Source: Mytilus galloprovincialis (Eukaryota; Mollusca; Bivalvia; Mytilida; Mytilidae). Taken from it: 64,000 bases of DNA. Position numbers and translations under genes: made by a program. The stretch lies in NCBI RefSeq assembly GCF_965363235.1, contig NC_134843.1, positions 88,445,795-88,509,794 on the forward strand, given 5' to 3'. Under the pieces are notes generated by a model, which did no database searches, was not told where the DNA came from, and worked only from the letters and a program-made list of their open reading frames with translations. Positions within the stretch are counted from its first letter, which is position 1. Every line of letters begins with the position of its first letter. This document shows positions 48,301-55,748 of the stretch, in pieces.

Positions 48301-51300
48301 ACACAGGCTCTTTAGAGCCTCTAGTTTGTTAAAGCCTAAAATATCTAAACTGAAAGTCCTTCATCAAATGGCGAAATCAAAAACTCAAACACATCAAACG
48401 AATAGATATCAGCTGTCTCACTAAAAATTCAAAACAGAAAGTCTCTAATCAAATGGCAAAATTAAAAGCTCAAACACATCAAACAAATTGATAAAACTGT
48501 TATATTCCTGACTTCATACAGGAATTTCTTATGCAGAAATGTCAGATTAAACCTTTTATAGCTAGCTAAACTTCTCACTTGTAAGACAGTCTCATAAATT
48601 CCATTATGTTTGAATCAATTTTCTGAAAACTTTACACAACTGTTTGAATTGTAGAAATTAACATTCCTTTTGAACAGGACAGACATATCAAGTGCTCTTG
48701 GTGCAGCTGTTAATTTTATGTCATACTTTTGTAAGCATCTGTTACTGAAAATTTCCAATTAGAAAAATACATGTTTTTTTGCCTATAAAGCTAGCTGAAT
48801 TTCATTTCAGGTTTATACTATAGAATCTAATCCATTGTGTAAAAGAATTGTTGATAGATTCCTAGAAGAAAACAATCTTAGTGGAAAGATCAAGGTGATA
48901 GAGAAACATACAGAGAATGTTACCATTGATGATCTTGATGGAAACAAGGTGGAGTAATATTCTAGTAACAAATATACACAAGTTACATGGTCTATTGAAT
49001 ATAAAATGTCTGCTTAGTTTATATGTTTTAGTCTGATTTGGTCAACCAAGGGTTATCACTAATGGAAGGTCAATGACATTTGAATGCAGTTGTATTATAA
49101 AAAAGAACATGTGGTATGATTGCCAATGAGACAACTCTCCACAAGAGACCAAACGACACAGAAATTAGCAACTATAGGTCACTGTATGGCCTTCAACAAT
49201 GAGCAAAGCCCATACTGCATAGTCATCTATAAAAAGCCAATATCATTTCAAGATGACTTGCTTTTAGTACAGTTTGACATTTGTTTAAAATTTTAAGGTT
49301 CATACATTGATTTTGATCCATATAGATATGACAGGTTTTTTTTGTATTTTTTCTTGGTTGCATATGAGGCATTGCAAATCAACAGATATGTCCATCTGTT
49401 ATCTTGATGATACTCAAAAGACCTTCTCAAATAAAACTCAAAATAGAATTTCTACTGTTGAAATATTTCAGGTTGACTTAGTTGTTGGAGAACCATATTT
49501 CCAAACATCAATGTTGCCATGGCATCATATACAATTCTGGCATTCTGTGAAATGTTTATCCACAATTTTACATCCTGAGACAATAGTTTTACCATGTAGA
49601 ATGACTATACATGCTGTAGCTGTAGACTTTATAGATCTGTGGAAGATAAAAGCTCCTATTGGAAACTGTGAAGGCTTTGATTTGGATATTTTTGACAAAT
49701 TAATTGAGGTAATTAGTTATCAAAGGTACCAGGATTATAATTTAGTACGCCAGACGCGCGTTTCGTCTACATAAGACTCATCAGTGACGCTCATATCAAA
49801 ATATTTATAAAGCCAAACAAGTACAAAGTTGAAGAGCATTGAGGATCCAAAATTCCAAAAAGTTGTGCCAAATACGGCTAAGGTAATCTATGCCTGGAAT
49901 AAGAAAATCCTTAGTTTTTCAAAAATTTCAATGTTTGGAAAACAGGAAATTTATAAAAAATGACCACATTATTGATATTCATGTCAACACCGAAGTGTTG
50001 ACTACTGGGCTGGTGATACCCTCGGGGACGAAACGTCCACCAGCAGTGGCATCAACCCAGTGGTGTAAATAGTTATCAAAGGTACCAGGATTATAATTTA
50101 GTACGCCAGACGCGCGTTTCGTGTACATAAGACTCATCAGTGACGCTCATATCAAAATATTTATAAAGCCAAACAAGTACAAAGTTGAAGAGCATTGAGG
50201 ATCCAAAATTCCAAAAAGTTGTGCCAAATACGGCTAAGGTAATCTATGCCTGGAATAAGAAAATCCTTAGTTTTTCAAAAATTTCAATGTTTGGAAAACA
50301 GGAAATTTATAAAAAATGACCACATTATTGATATTCATGTCAACACCGAAGTGTTGACTACTGGGCTGGTGATACCCTCGGGGACGAAACGTCCACCAGC
50401 AGTGGCATTGACCCAGTGGTGTAAATAGTTATCAAAGGTACCAGGATTATAATTTAGTACGCCAGACGCGCGTTTCGTCTACATAAGACTCATCAGTGAC
50501 GCTCATATCAAAATATTTATAAAGCCAAACAAGTACAAAGTTGAAGAGCATTGAGGATCCAAAATTCCAAAAAGTTGTGCCAAATACGGCTAAGGTAATC
50601 TATGCCTGGAATAAGAAAATCCTTAGTTTTTCAAAAATTTCAATGTTTGGAAAACAGGAAATTTATAAAAAATGACCACATTATTGATATTCATGTCAAC
50701 ACCGAAGTGTTGACTACTGGGCTGGTGATACCCTCGGGGACGAAACGTCCACCAGCAGTGGCATCGACCCAGTGGTGTAAATAGTTATCAAAGGTACCAG
50801 GATTATAATTTAGTACGCCAGACGCGCGTTTCGTGTACATAAGACTCATCAGTGACGCTCATATCAAAATATTTATAAAGCCAAACAAGTACAAAGTTGA
50901 AGAGCATTGAGGATTCAAAATTCCAAAAAGTTGTGCCAAATACGGCTAAGGTAATCTATGCCTGGAATAAGAAAATCCTTAGTTTTTCAAAAATTTCAAT
51001 GTAACAGATATGATACTGTAACTACCTGGTCGAAGGACACAGTTAGCATCATTTGATTTCCGTGTCTACAAATATAGTCCCTAGTGCTGGACAATGTATA
51101 ATAACAATTTTTTTTTACACACCTCCCAAATTTATTTCTTTTCATTTAATGCATAAAATTTTAATAGTAGGGGGATGAAATTACATGTTAAAAAACTGGC
51201 TGAAGAATAGGTCAATTATTGATTTTGTCCAATCAAAAAAGGTTAAAAATTAGCATGTCTAAAGCTGTCATACTGAATTATAGACCCCTTTAACATAGAG

Positions 51301-52284
51301 TTGACATCTTCAGGAAAAACATAAAGAAAGTAAACTGTTATATATCTGCTCTTTGTTTGGGTTGTTGTCACTTTGACTTATTCCCCATTCCCATTCTCAA
51401 TTTTATTGCAATGATGTTTTTTTTTTCCAGGCATCGTCTGATATAGCAGATGAGATAGTAGAGCCACATCCATTATGGGAATATCCTTGTCAAGCCAGAA
51501 GTGATATACAGAAGGTCTATACATTTGATTATACAGATTTTGTAACCAAGAAATCATTACCTTGTATAACCAACACAGAACTCAACATTAAAAGGTTAGT
51601 TCAGAAAATACTACCTATCAAATATACAGATACTGTTCACATTTGGTAAAAGGACATACAAATTAATTTTGAATGTTTTTGTCTAAATAATCCATGATTT
51701 TGTTGCTTACAAATTTAAGATATATTTCACAAAAGACACATCAAGCTCTTATTTTCCATTTTCTAGGAAAGATATGGATAAATTTTATAAAGCTGATCAA
51801 ATTTTTGCTTTAAACCTCAATTCCTTAAATAACACAAATCATATTTGCTATTAAGAGCTGATAGGACTATTGATTAACAAGCTCTTCCAAGAGCTCATAT
51901 GCCAGCACATGTGTCTATGTTAATGCACATACTGTACATTGGACTAAATAAAGTTGTCCTATAATAAAAAAAAAGTATTTCATTTAAATATTTTAAATAT
52001 TTTGTAGCCATGGTAATTGTAATGGTGTTGTGTTATGGGCTGATTTTGATTTTGGAGATGGAAATGTTATAACTACCGGACCAAGGGACATAACTGTGAT
52101 CAACCAGAAAATAGAATGGGATTATTATACTAGACAAGGTGTACACTTACTGAAAAAACCAGTACAAATTTCTGCAGAAGATTTAAAGCTTAGTAGACAA
52201 TGTGTTATCAAAATTGAAACAAAATTTGAACCTTTTAAAAGTGATGATTTTGCATTTGCATTTTCTACCAAATATTGTCAATAA
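33346..52284 (+). CDS. PRMT7: Protein arginine N-methyltransferase 7, 14 exons
   Basis: Exons: 33346-33440, 34188-34224, 35063-35212, 36126-36234, 37482-37594, 38163-38395, 39195-39378, 41842-41972, 44245-44374, 45624-45707, 48811-48948, 49472-49708, 51431-51594, 52008-52284. All borders are GT-AG and phases agree, giving 693 aa (human 692). The first module has [18 protein letters not shown], the S-adenosylmethionine motif [15 protein letters not shown] (68-82) and the double-E loop [16 protein letters not shown] with Glu144 and Glu153. The second, degenerate methyltransferase module typical of PRMT7 starts near 360 ([39 protein letters not shown]). It ends [10 protein letters not shown]-like ([12 protein letters not shown]). 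PRMT7 makes monomethylarginine, mostly on Arg-X-Arg sites of histones and RNA-binding proteins. Introns 7, 8 and 12 hold tandem arrays described separately; exon 7 has the array directly at its donor. Confidence 0.96.
33703..33861. mobile_element. 'GGATCCGCCA' element in PRMT7 intron 1
   Basis: Starts ACAGGCAGATCCAGGGGTGG, has C-run/G-run arms around a TTGTGAGAAAAATTGGTTGA core and ends ATGAAAAGTTCTGTATCCGC then CACTGG. MITE-like; the 67-aa frame across it is not a gene. Confidence 0.6.
34276..34446 (+). repeat. Short irregular tandem repeat in PRMT7 intron 2
   Basis: Five or six imperfect copies of TTGGATATCTACTTGACATT / TACCTGTACATGGGATATCT, unit about 32 bases, immediately after exon 2. 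Confidence 0.75.
35219..35592 (+). repeat. 'GATGTGG' repeat, longest copy
   Basis: AAAAGAAGATGTGATATGAT, TGCCAATGAGACAACTCTCC, ACTATAGGTCACCGTACGGC, CATAGTCAGCTATAAAAGGC, then the 3' part GAGAAAACTAATGGCCTTAT and ending near GACGTTGTTCTCTGTTCG. It starts seven bases after the PRMT7 exon 3 donor. The 76-aa frame inside is part of the repeat. Confidence 0.8.
36470..37160 (+). repeat. Diverged copy of the TGACCTTGACCTCAT monomeric repeat
   Basis: Opens GAAGGTAGATGCCCTGGATG (compare GGTGGAAGACCTGGATGCTT at 9252) and continues with TTCATGGTTCATTGGTTAAT and TATGGTATGATTGTAAG. Cores are degenerate. It is interrupted by the 36640-36850 repeat. PRMT7 intron 4. Confidence 0.6.
36640..36850 (+). repeat. 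'CCGGAGCACCTGAGATCA' repeat, plus copy
   Basis: Reverse-complement partner of 5650-5890. CTTCCGGAGCACCTGAGATC ... TTTAGCCATGGCGTTGTCAG ... TGTCCCTTTGGTATCTTTC. Inserted in the monomeric repeat of PRMT7 intron 4; hydrophobic frames here are not genes. Confidence 0.75.
38462..38515 (+). repeat. 'GATGTGG' repeat fragment
   Basis: GATATGGTATGATTACCAAT followed by GAGACAACTCCCCATCAGAG: only the first 50 bases of the repeat, in PRMT7 intron 6. Confidence 0.7.
38565..38800 (-). repeat. 'GATGTGG' repeat, minus copy
   Basis: Minus-oriented: TTGTTGTTTGTTGATGTGGT ... GGCCGTACTTTGACCTATAA ... TTGGATGGAGAGTTGTCTGA then TTGGCACTCATACCACAT. It stands in inverted order to the fragment 50 bases upstream. 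Confidence 0.75.
39339..41675 (+). repeat. 71/72-bp minisatellite built from PRMT7 exon 7 end and its splice donor
   Basis: Thirty-three copies of the donor string AATTACAGGTAA occur from 39371 to 41660, at an average spacing of 71.25 bases. One unit runs GTAAAGAGGGAAGCTAGAAT, TTACCTTAG, TTGTGCACCTGACTGGGGAC, ATCCTAATCCTAAGGAATTA, CAG. The second half of the first unit is genuine coding sequence of exon 7 ([16 protein letters not shown]). Units come as 72-bp (GGGGACATCC) and 71-bp (GGGTTCATC) types and ordered groups of types recur. The array ends where the unit changes to GTAAAGTGTGAAGTTGG. Short frames at 39836, 40477 and 41118 are repeat translation. Confidence 0.95.
42222..43890 (+). repeat. 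66-bp minisatellite in PRMT7 intron 8, about 25 units
   Basis: Unit: AACTATTCATTTAAAGTATA, AGAAGAAAGTGTAGATCTCA, ATACTTTTGTATATACCTTA, CCTATG. Variants: ATTCATT/ATTCAGT, TAGATCTC/TAGGTCTC, a 3-base loss (AAGAAAGTG) at two places, and a 20-base internal loss at 42901 and 43145. It starts 250 bases after exon 8 and ends 355 bases before exon 9. No coding content. Confidence 0.95.
44938..45175 (+). repeat. 'GATGTGG' repeat, second subtype
   Basis: AAAAGATGTGGTAGGAGTGA, CAATGAGCTAACTCTCCATC, AAACCATTATAGGTCAAAAT, GAACACCAAGCCTTGGCTAA, GGAAAACAGGAAAACTAACG. Same subtype as 54616-54775. PRMT7 intron 9. Confidence 0.75.
45805..46069. mobile_element. Palindromic MITE (TA target), 265 bp
   Basis: Ends CAGCAGAACTCATTGAGTGT (left) and the complement of TAGCAGAATGCATTGAGTGT (right), each next to TA. 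The arms pair over about 110 bases: AACCATGAAGTCATTATAAG against CTAATAATCACTTCATGGTT. TA flanks suggest a Tc1/mariner-type parent. PRMT7 intron 10. Confidence 0.7.
46181..46633 (+). repeat. 'CCCACCTAC' repeat, copy 2, doubled middle block
   Basis: TTATACCCCACCTACGATAG at the start and TGTGTACTTTGGACACATTC at the end. The AGGTTAAAGTTTTTGGTCAA to AGAAAATGAAAGTGCGAGT block is present twice in tandem (46267 and 46436). PRMT7 intron 10. Confidence 0.85.
46723..48326 (+). mobile_element. 'AGCTCACCTGGCC' element with end hairpins (Helitron/Helentron-like candidate)
   Basis: The left end folds into a 13-bp-arm hairpin (46724-46754, AGCTCACCTGGCC ... GGCCAAGTGAGCT). The right end has the hairpin AGGCTCTTTAGAGCCT (48305-48320) followed directly by CTAG and T, as in Helitron-type ends. 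Inside, a block of about 510 bases starting AAAATCTTCTCCTCTGAAAC is repeated (46801, 47311, with a remnant at 48135). No Rep/helicase gene, so non-autonomous. A 'CCCACCTAC' repeat is inserted at 47641-47952. Lies in PRMT7 intron 10. Class assignment is inference from the ends. Confidence 0.6.
47641..47952 (+). repeat. 'CCCACCTAC' repeat, copy 3, nested
   Basis: Complete single-block copy from TTATGCCCCACCTACGATAG to GGACACATTCTTGTTTG, with a (GTCC/GTTC) tract at 47690-47745. It interrupts the surrounding element, whose text resumes with TTATTATCTTGAATATTATT. It is therefore the younger of the two. Confidence 0.85.
48345..48560 (+). repeat. Diverged 'ACAGGACATTT' type repeat
   Basis: Two tandem ATCAAATGGC.AAATCAAAA / CTCAAACACATCAAAC units (48365 and 48437), then TTCCTGACTTCATACAGGAA. 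Relative of 31235-31545. PRMT7 intron 10. Confidence 0.5.
49097..49236 (+). repeat. 'GATGTGG' repeat, 5' portion
   Basis: AAAGAACATGTGGTATGATT, GCCAATGAGACAACTCTCCA, ACTATAGGTCACTGTATGGC, GCATAGTCATCTATAAAAAG. PRMT7 intron 11, 235 bases before exon 12. Confidence 0.8.
49746..49792 (-). ncRNA. Hammerhead ribozyme 1
   Basis: Minus strand: stem I 5' strand GCGUCA, core CUGAUGA, stem II GUCU/AGAC with loop UAUGU, core GAAA, minimal stem III (A-U, C-G, G-C with a 2-base loop), cleavage triplet GUC, stem I 3' strand UGGCGU (6 pairs with two G-U). All core positions are canonical. The predicted cut is between 49753 and 49752. Such short stem III forms are known to work best as dimers. Confidence 0.88.
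50102..50148 (-). ncRNA. Hammerhead ribozyme 2 (stem II variant)
   Basis: Same core and cleavage triplet as copy 1, but stem II reads GUCU/ACAC, giving one C-C mismatch. Predicted cut between 50109 and 50108. Probably weaker than copies 1 and 3. Confidence 0.82.
50458..50504 (-). ncRNA. Hammerhead ribozyme 3
   Basis: Identical to copy 1 over the whole ribozyme, with full stem II pairing. Predicted cut between 50465 and 50464. Confidence 0.88.
50814..50860 (-). ncRNA. Hammerhead ribozyme 4 (stem II variant)
   Basis: Identical to copy 2, with the same stem II mismatch. It is the most upstream ribozyme in minus-strand transcription. Predicted cut between 50821 and 50820. Confidence 0.82.
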
Positions 52285-52285
52285 A
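52280..52285 (+). promoter_or_regulatory. AATAAA overlapping the PRMT7 stop codon
   Basis: The last codons read TGT CAA TAA AAT, so the hexamer AATAAA includes the stop codon. If used, the 3' untranslated region would be only about 15-30 bases. A repeat begins 115 bases later, so there is little room for a long one unless it runs into repeats. Confidence 0.4.
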
Positions 52286-52400
52286 ATAACTTAGTAATTT
52301 TATAAATATGTATTATTTCTTCACTGCAGGAGCTTGAAGACGCCAAAAATTAACCATAAAAAGATTGCTAGACACCCCCCCCCACAATATATAACTTTTT

Positions 52401-52862
52401 TTATGCCCCACCTACAATAGTAGAGGAGCATTATGTTTTCTGGTCTGTGGCTCCGTTCGTCCGTCCGTCCGTCTGTGGTTCCGTTCGTCCGTCAAGGTTA
52501 ATGTTTTTGATCAAGGTAGTTTTTGATGAAGCTGAAGTCCAATCAACTTGAAACTTAGTACACTTGTTGCTTATGAGATGATCTTTCTCATTTTTAAGCC
52601 AAATTAGACTTTTGACCCCAATTTCACGGTCCACTGAACATAGAAAATGAAAGTGGGAGTTTCAGGTTAAAGTTTTTGGTCAAGGTAGTTTTTGATGAAG
52701 CTGAAGTCCAATCAACTTGAAACTTAGTACACTTGTTGCTTATGATATGATCTTTCTAATTTTAATGCCAAATTAGATTATTACCCAATTTCACGGTCCA
52801 TGGAACATGGAAAAGGATAGTGCGAGTGGGGCATCCGTGTACTTCGGACACATTCTTGTTTG
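52401..52862 (+). repeat. 'CCCACCTAC' repeat, copy 4, doubled middle block
   Basis: TTATGCCCCACCTACAATAG to GTACTTCGGACACATTCTTG. Middle block twice (52494 and 52664), as in copy 2. Lies directly downstream of PRMT7. Confidence 0.85.
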
Positions 52863-54600
52863 TCCTGTACCTGTTGCTGCTTACTATCAGTCATGTCTCA
52901 GTCTTATGACAGCTGAATGGAAGTGCCAGGTCAGCTCTCAATTATCAGTCTACCATGCAATGTTTTCTAATTATCTGTAGGTGTTACTATGTCTATAAAA
53001 CATTTCAACTCAATGCAATATATAAGGTTTACTGTTTGGTAGTTTTGATGGTCTGTGTCTGCATTCATTTTATTGCCTTTACTAGTTTCCTGTTTCTGTG
53101 TCCAAAGAGTCCAAAGACCCTGTATCTGTGATTTTGTAGATAGACTTACCTGACTGCTCTGGCTCTTATTATTGTCATCACCTACTTGTATCCATCAACT
53201 TGGACTACGACTGATTGACATGGCTCTGAATATATCTTTTTGAGAGTTTATGTCACCAAAACTAAATGACATCAACAAACCTTTCTCTTTATATCAAAAC
53301 CAAAAATATTTACCAAAGGCCCATAAAGTCTTAAATCGTCCATCTGTGACATCTTATTGGAGTCATTAAAACCCTCCAAAGTAGTAGTAACCAACAACTA
53401 GCTAAAGTTGCGTTGGTTGTATAGGTCATATGGAACAAAGGCTGAGATTATAAAATAATTACATTAATTTTGCAATTAAGAATCTGTTTACATTTCTCTA
53501 TAGGTTGCATTTCTGAAAATATTGACAATGCAATTTCCCATAGGAACTCCTTTTACGGCTAAAACTACCCCTTTTACTATGAAGTTTTGAAAAAAATCTT
53601 ATCCTAGAATTGAAAGTTCATATGCACTACAATTTTTTTCAGAGGTCAAAATATAGGGCTGTGCGGCATATTTTCAACGTTTATATGCCCTGAACTTCTC
53701 AGAGTTTAAACCAACACTAATTTTCTTAACTACTCCTACCTCGAATGAAAGGTTACCACAGATTTCAATGTAAACAATATGCACATGTTTATTAACTGGT
53801 AACATTCCCAAGTTATGTCTCTGTGAGATGGAACACAGAGAGCATAACTGGGAACCAGTATGTAAACAAAATTAATTTTCTATGATTATTCAAGATCTCC
53901 CCAAAAGAGGGGTGGTTTGAGAAACAGCTGTATTTACAAAGTGCAACCTCTAATGCACCATACATACCTCATTGTTCAACCCAATCTACATAAAACTAGT
54001 GCTGGAATATATAAATGTAGTTTGGCTACCATTACAGGATAGTCAGGTGCTCCATTTATAAAGAATCATTACATTGAGCTGCTTTTTTACTATGAGTTAT
54101 ACATTTGGAATTTTTATTTTGAGAGAAACATACTGACATCTTTGAAACAACTGTCGATCTTTTCCTTCAGTATAAAAAGCTCTCTTTGATTACATGTAGG
54201 TACTTATCACCTTTATTTTCTTACAGTTGAGTTAATGTTATGAAGTTGTGCATTGTCAGGTTCACAACAACTGTCTTTTAATTTTTTCACAAAGGGTCAC
54301 ATTCTTTATACATGATATAACTTTTTTCTCCATTCAACAAATAATTATGAGTTTTATCTTGTTTTCTCATAAGTATGGCTTTTGTCAGGATTGATGCCAG
54401 CTTATTAAAATAGTTTTAACAATTTTTAATGATCCATCGAATTTGCCGATTTTTAGGTGCACTTTTGATATGTTGCAGTTTATTATCAATTATAACTTTG
54501 TCCCATCTGGTATGTTAAAAGATGTTTGATTATATGTGTACTGATAGGATAAAACCTTGAAAATCATCTGTCAGAAGAAATGTGGTGAAAAAATGTACCA
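52863..54600. other. Intergenic, possible palindromic element
   Basis: No gene. The segment 53787-53877 forms a hairpin: GTTTATTAACTGGTAACATT / CCCAAGTTATGTCTCTGTG pairs with CACAGAGAGCATAACTGGG and the following GAACCAGTATGTAAAC. ATAGGTTGCATTT (53502) and GTGCAACCTCTAATG (53941) may be outer inverted ends of one element. Confidence 0.45.
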
Positions 54601-54615
54601 TAACTCATAAATAGA

Positions 54616-54775
54616 TATAAGAAGATGTGGTATGAGTGCCAATGAGACAACTCTCATCCAAGTTACAATTTGTAAAAGTAAACCATTATAGGTCAAGGTA
54701 CGGTCTTCAACACACAGCCTAGTCTACCACTGCAAGCTATAAAGGGCCCTAAAAAGGCCTATTTCACATTTAATG
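54616..54775 (+). repeat. 'GATGTGG' repeat, second subtype
   Basis: AAGAAGATGTGGTATGAGTG, CCAATGAGACAACTCTCATC, GTAAACCATTATAGGTCAAG, GTACGGTCTTCAACACACAG, GCTATAAAGGGCCC. Intergenic between PRMT7 and BCAR1. Confidence 0.8.
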
Positions 54776-55184
54776 GTTTGATTTCAGATGCATGTATGAA
54801 GGATCCTAAAGTAGTGTCATCATTTCAATAATTGATAGTATCAAGGCTTTTTGCAACACATACAATATCAGAGGTGCATTCTGTTTTCAGTCTGGGTTTC
54901 CATCCGTAATATATGTCCATAGTCCATGCGTCTTGAAACAGGTTACAGTTTTGGGTTAGGTAACATTAAAGTTTGAAAAGTTAATACATATATCTCATAA
55001 CATCCCAAGGGTGGCTGGTAAAGAAATATGGTCAACTTACATTAACCCTTGCCAAAGTTAGATGTCCATTTGACTGTATGATGTATGAGGTTTGCAGTCA
55101 AGTCTGGTTAGAAAAGAGACATATTTTATCCAAACCTCCAGTAAAACATGCCACGTTCTCAACTCTTCTAACAACTATTTGTGG

Positions 55185-55360
55185 GTGATCAGAAGGCAGC
55201 CTGTTGCAATGTGAAAATTTCTGCTTTGATAAATCTATCCAATATGTCCCACTTTGGAGAACCTATGTATTGTATAATAGTATTTTTTCTTGTCCTGTGT
55301 ATGCATGAAATAATTGCCACTGACTGTTAAGTAAGCAACATTCAAACAATCAATCAGTCT
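55185..55360 (+). repeat. Diverged relative of the 7573 repeat
   Basis: GGCAGCCTGTTGCAATGTGA ... TGCATGAAATAATTGCCACT then GACTGTTAAGTAAGCAACAT and AATCAATCAGTC. Old copy. Confidence 0.5.
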
Positions 55361-55372
55361 ATTAAATATGAT

Positions 55373-55508
55373 CTAACATGTTTAACCTCACCACATTCTA
55401 TATGTATGTGTCTGTCCCAAGTCTGGAGCCTGTAATGATCCCACTAACATGTTTAACCTCACCACATTCTATATGTATGTGTCTGTCCAAAGTCTGGAGC
55501 CTGTAATT
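55373..55508 (+). repeat. Tandem duplication, 71-bp unit, two copies
   Basis: CTAACATGTTTAACCTCACC to AGTCTGGAGCCTGTAAT occurs at 55373 and 55444 with one base difference (GTCCCAAGT/GTCCAAAGT). Confidence 0.9.
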
Positions 55509-55748
55509 CAGTGGTTGTTGTTTGTTGCTTTGTTACATATTTGTTTTTCATTTTTTGTACATTAATTAGGCTGTTAGTTCTCTTGTTTTCTTGTTTAATA
55601 TTTGTGATTTCAGGGCCTTTTATAGCAGACTATGCAGTATGTGCTTTGCTCATTGGTAAAGGTCATACAGTATCCTATAGTTTTATGTCAATTTGTCTCT
55701 TGTGAAGAGTTGTCTCATTGGCAATCATACCACATCTTCTTTTTTATA
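55505..55748 (-). repeat. 'GATGTGG' repeat, minus copy
   Basis: Ends GAAGAGTTGTCTCATTGGCA then ATCATACCACATCTTCTTTT; contains GCAGACTATGCAGTATGTGC and TGGTAAAGGTCATACAGTAT. The 64-aa hydrophobic frame at 55511 belongs to it. Confidence 0.8.

Larger units (their letters stand above)
49714..51001 (-). mobile_element. Hammerhead-bearing tandem element (retrozyme-like), 356-bp units, 3.6 copies
   Basis: Nearly identical units of exactly 356 bases start at TAGTTATCAAAGGTACCAGG (49714, 50070, 50426, 50782); the last is cut after TTTCAATG. Each unit carries a minus-strand hammerhead ribozyme and an 8-bp hairpin GTCAACAC/GTGTTGAC whose minus-strand loop is cUUCGg. Tandem small units with a type I hammerhead and no coding capacity are the hallmark of animal retrozymes, non-autonomous relatives of Penelope-like elements that give circular RNAs. 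It lies in PRMT7 intron 12, antisense to the gene, starting 5 bases after the exon 12 donor dinucleotide region. The repeated 60-aa frames on the plus strand are not genes. Confidence 0.85.

Noticed and set aside
50003-50060. Plus-strand hammerhead-like string (CUGGUGA ... GGGACGAAACGUCC) in each 356-bp unit
   Set aside because: The invariant A of CUGANGA is G here and GAAA is the loop of a simple GGACG/CGTCC hairpin; I read it as ordinary structure, not a second ribozyme.
49890-50784. Three identical 60-aa open frames beginning [10 protein letters not shown]
   Set aside because: They repeat with the 356-bp retrozyme unit and lie antisense to the ribozyme; no protein family signature.
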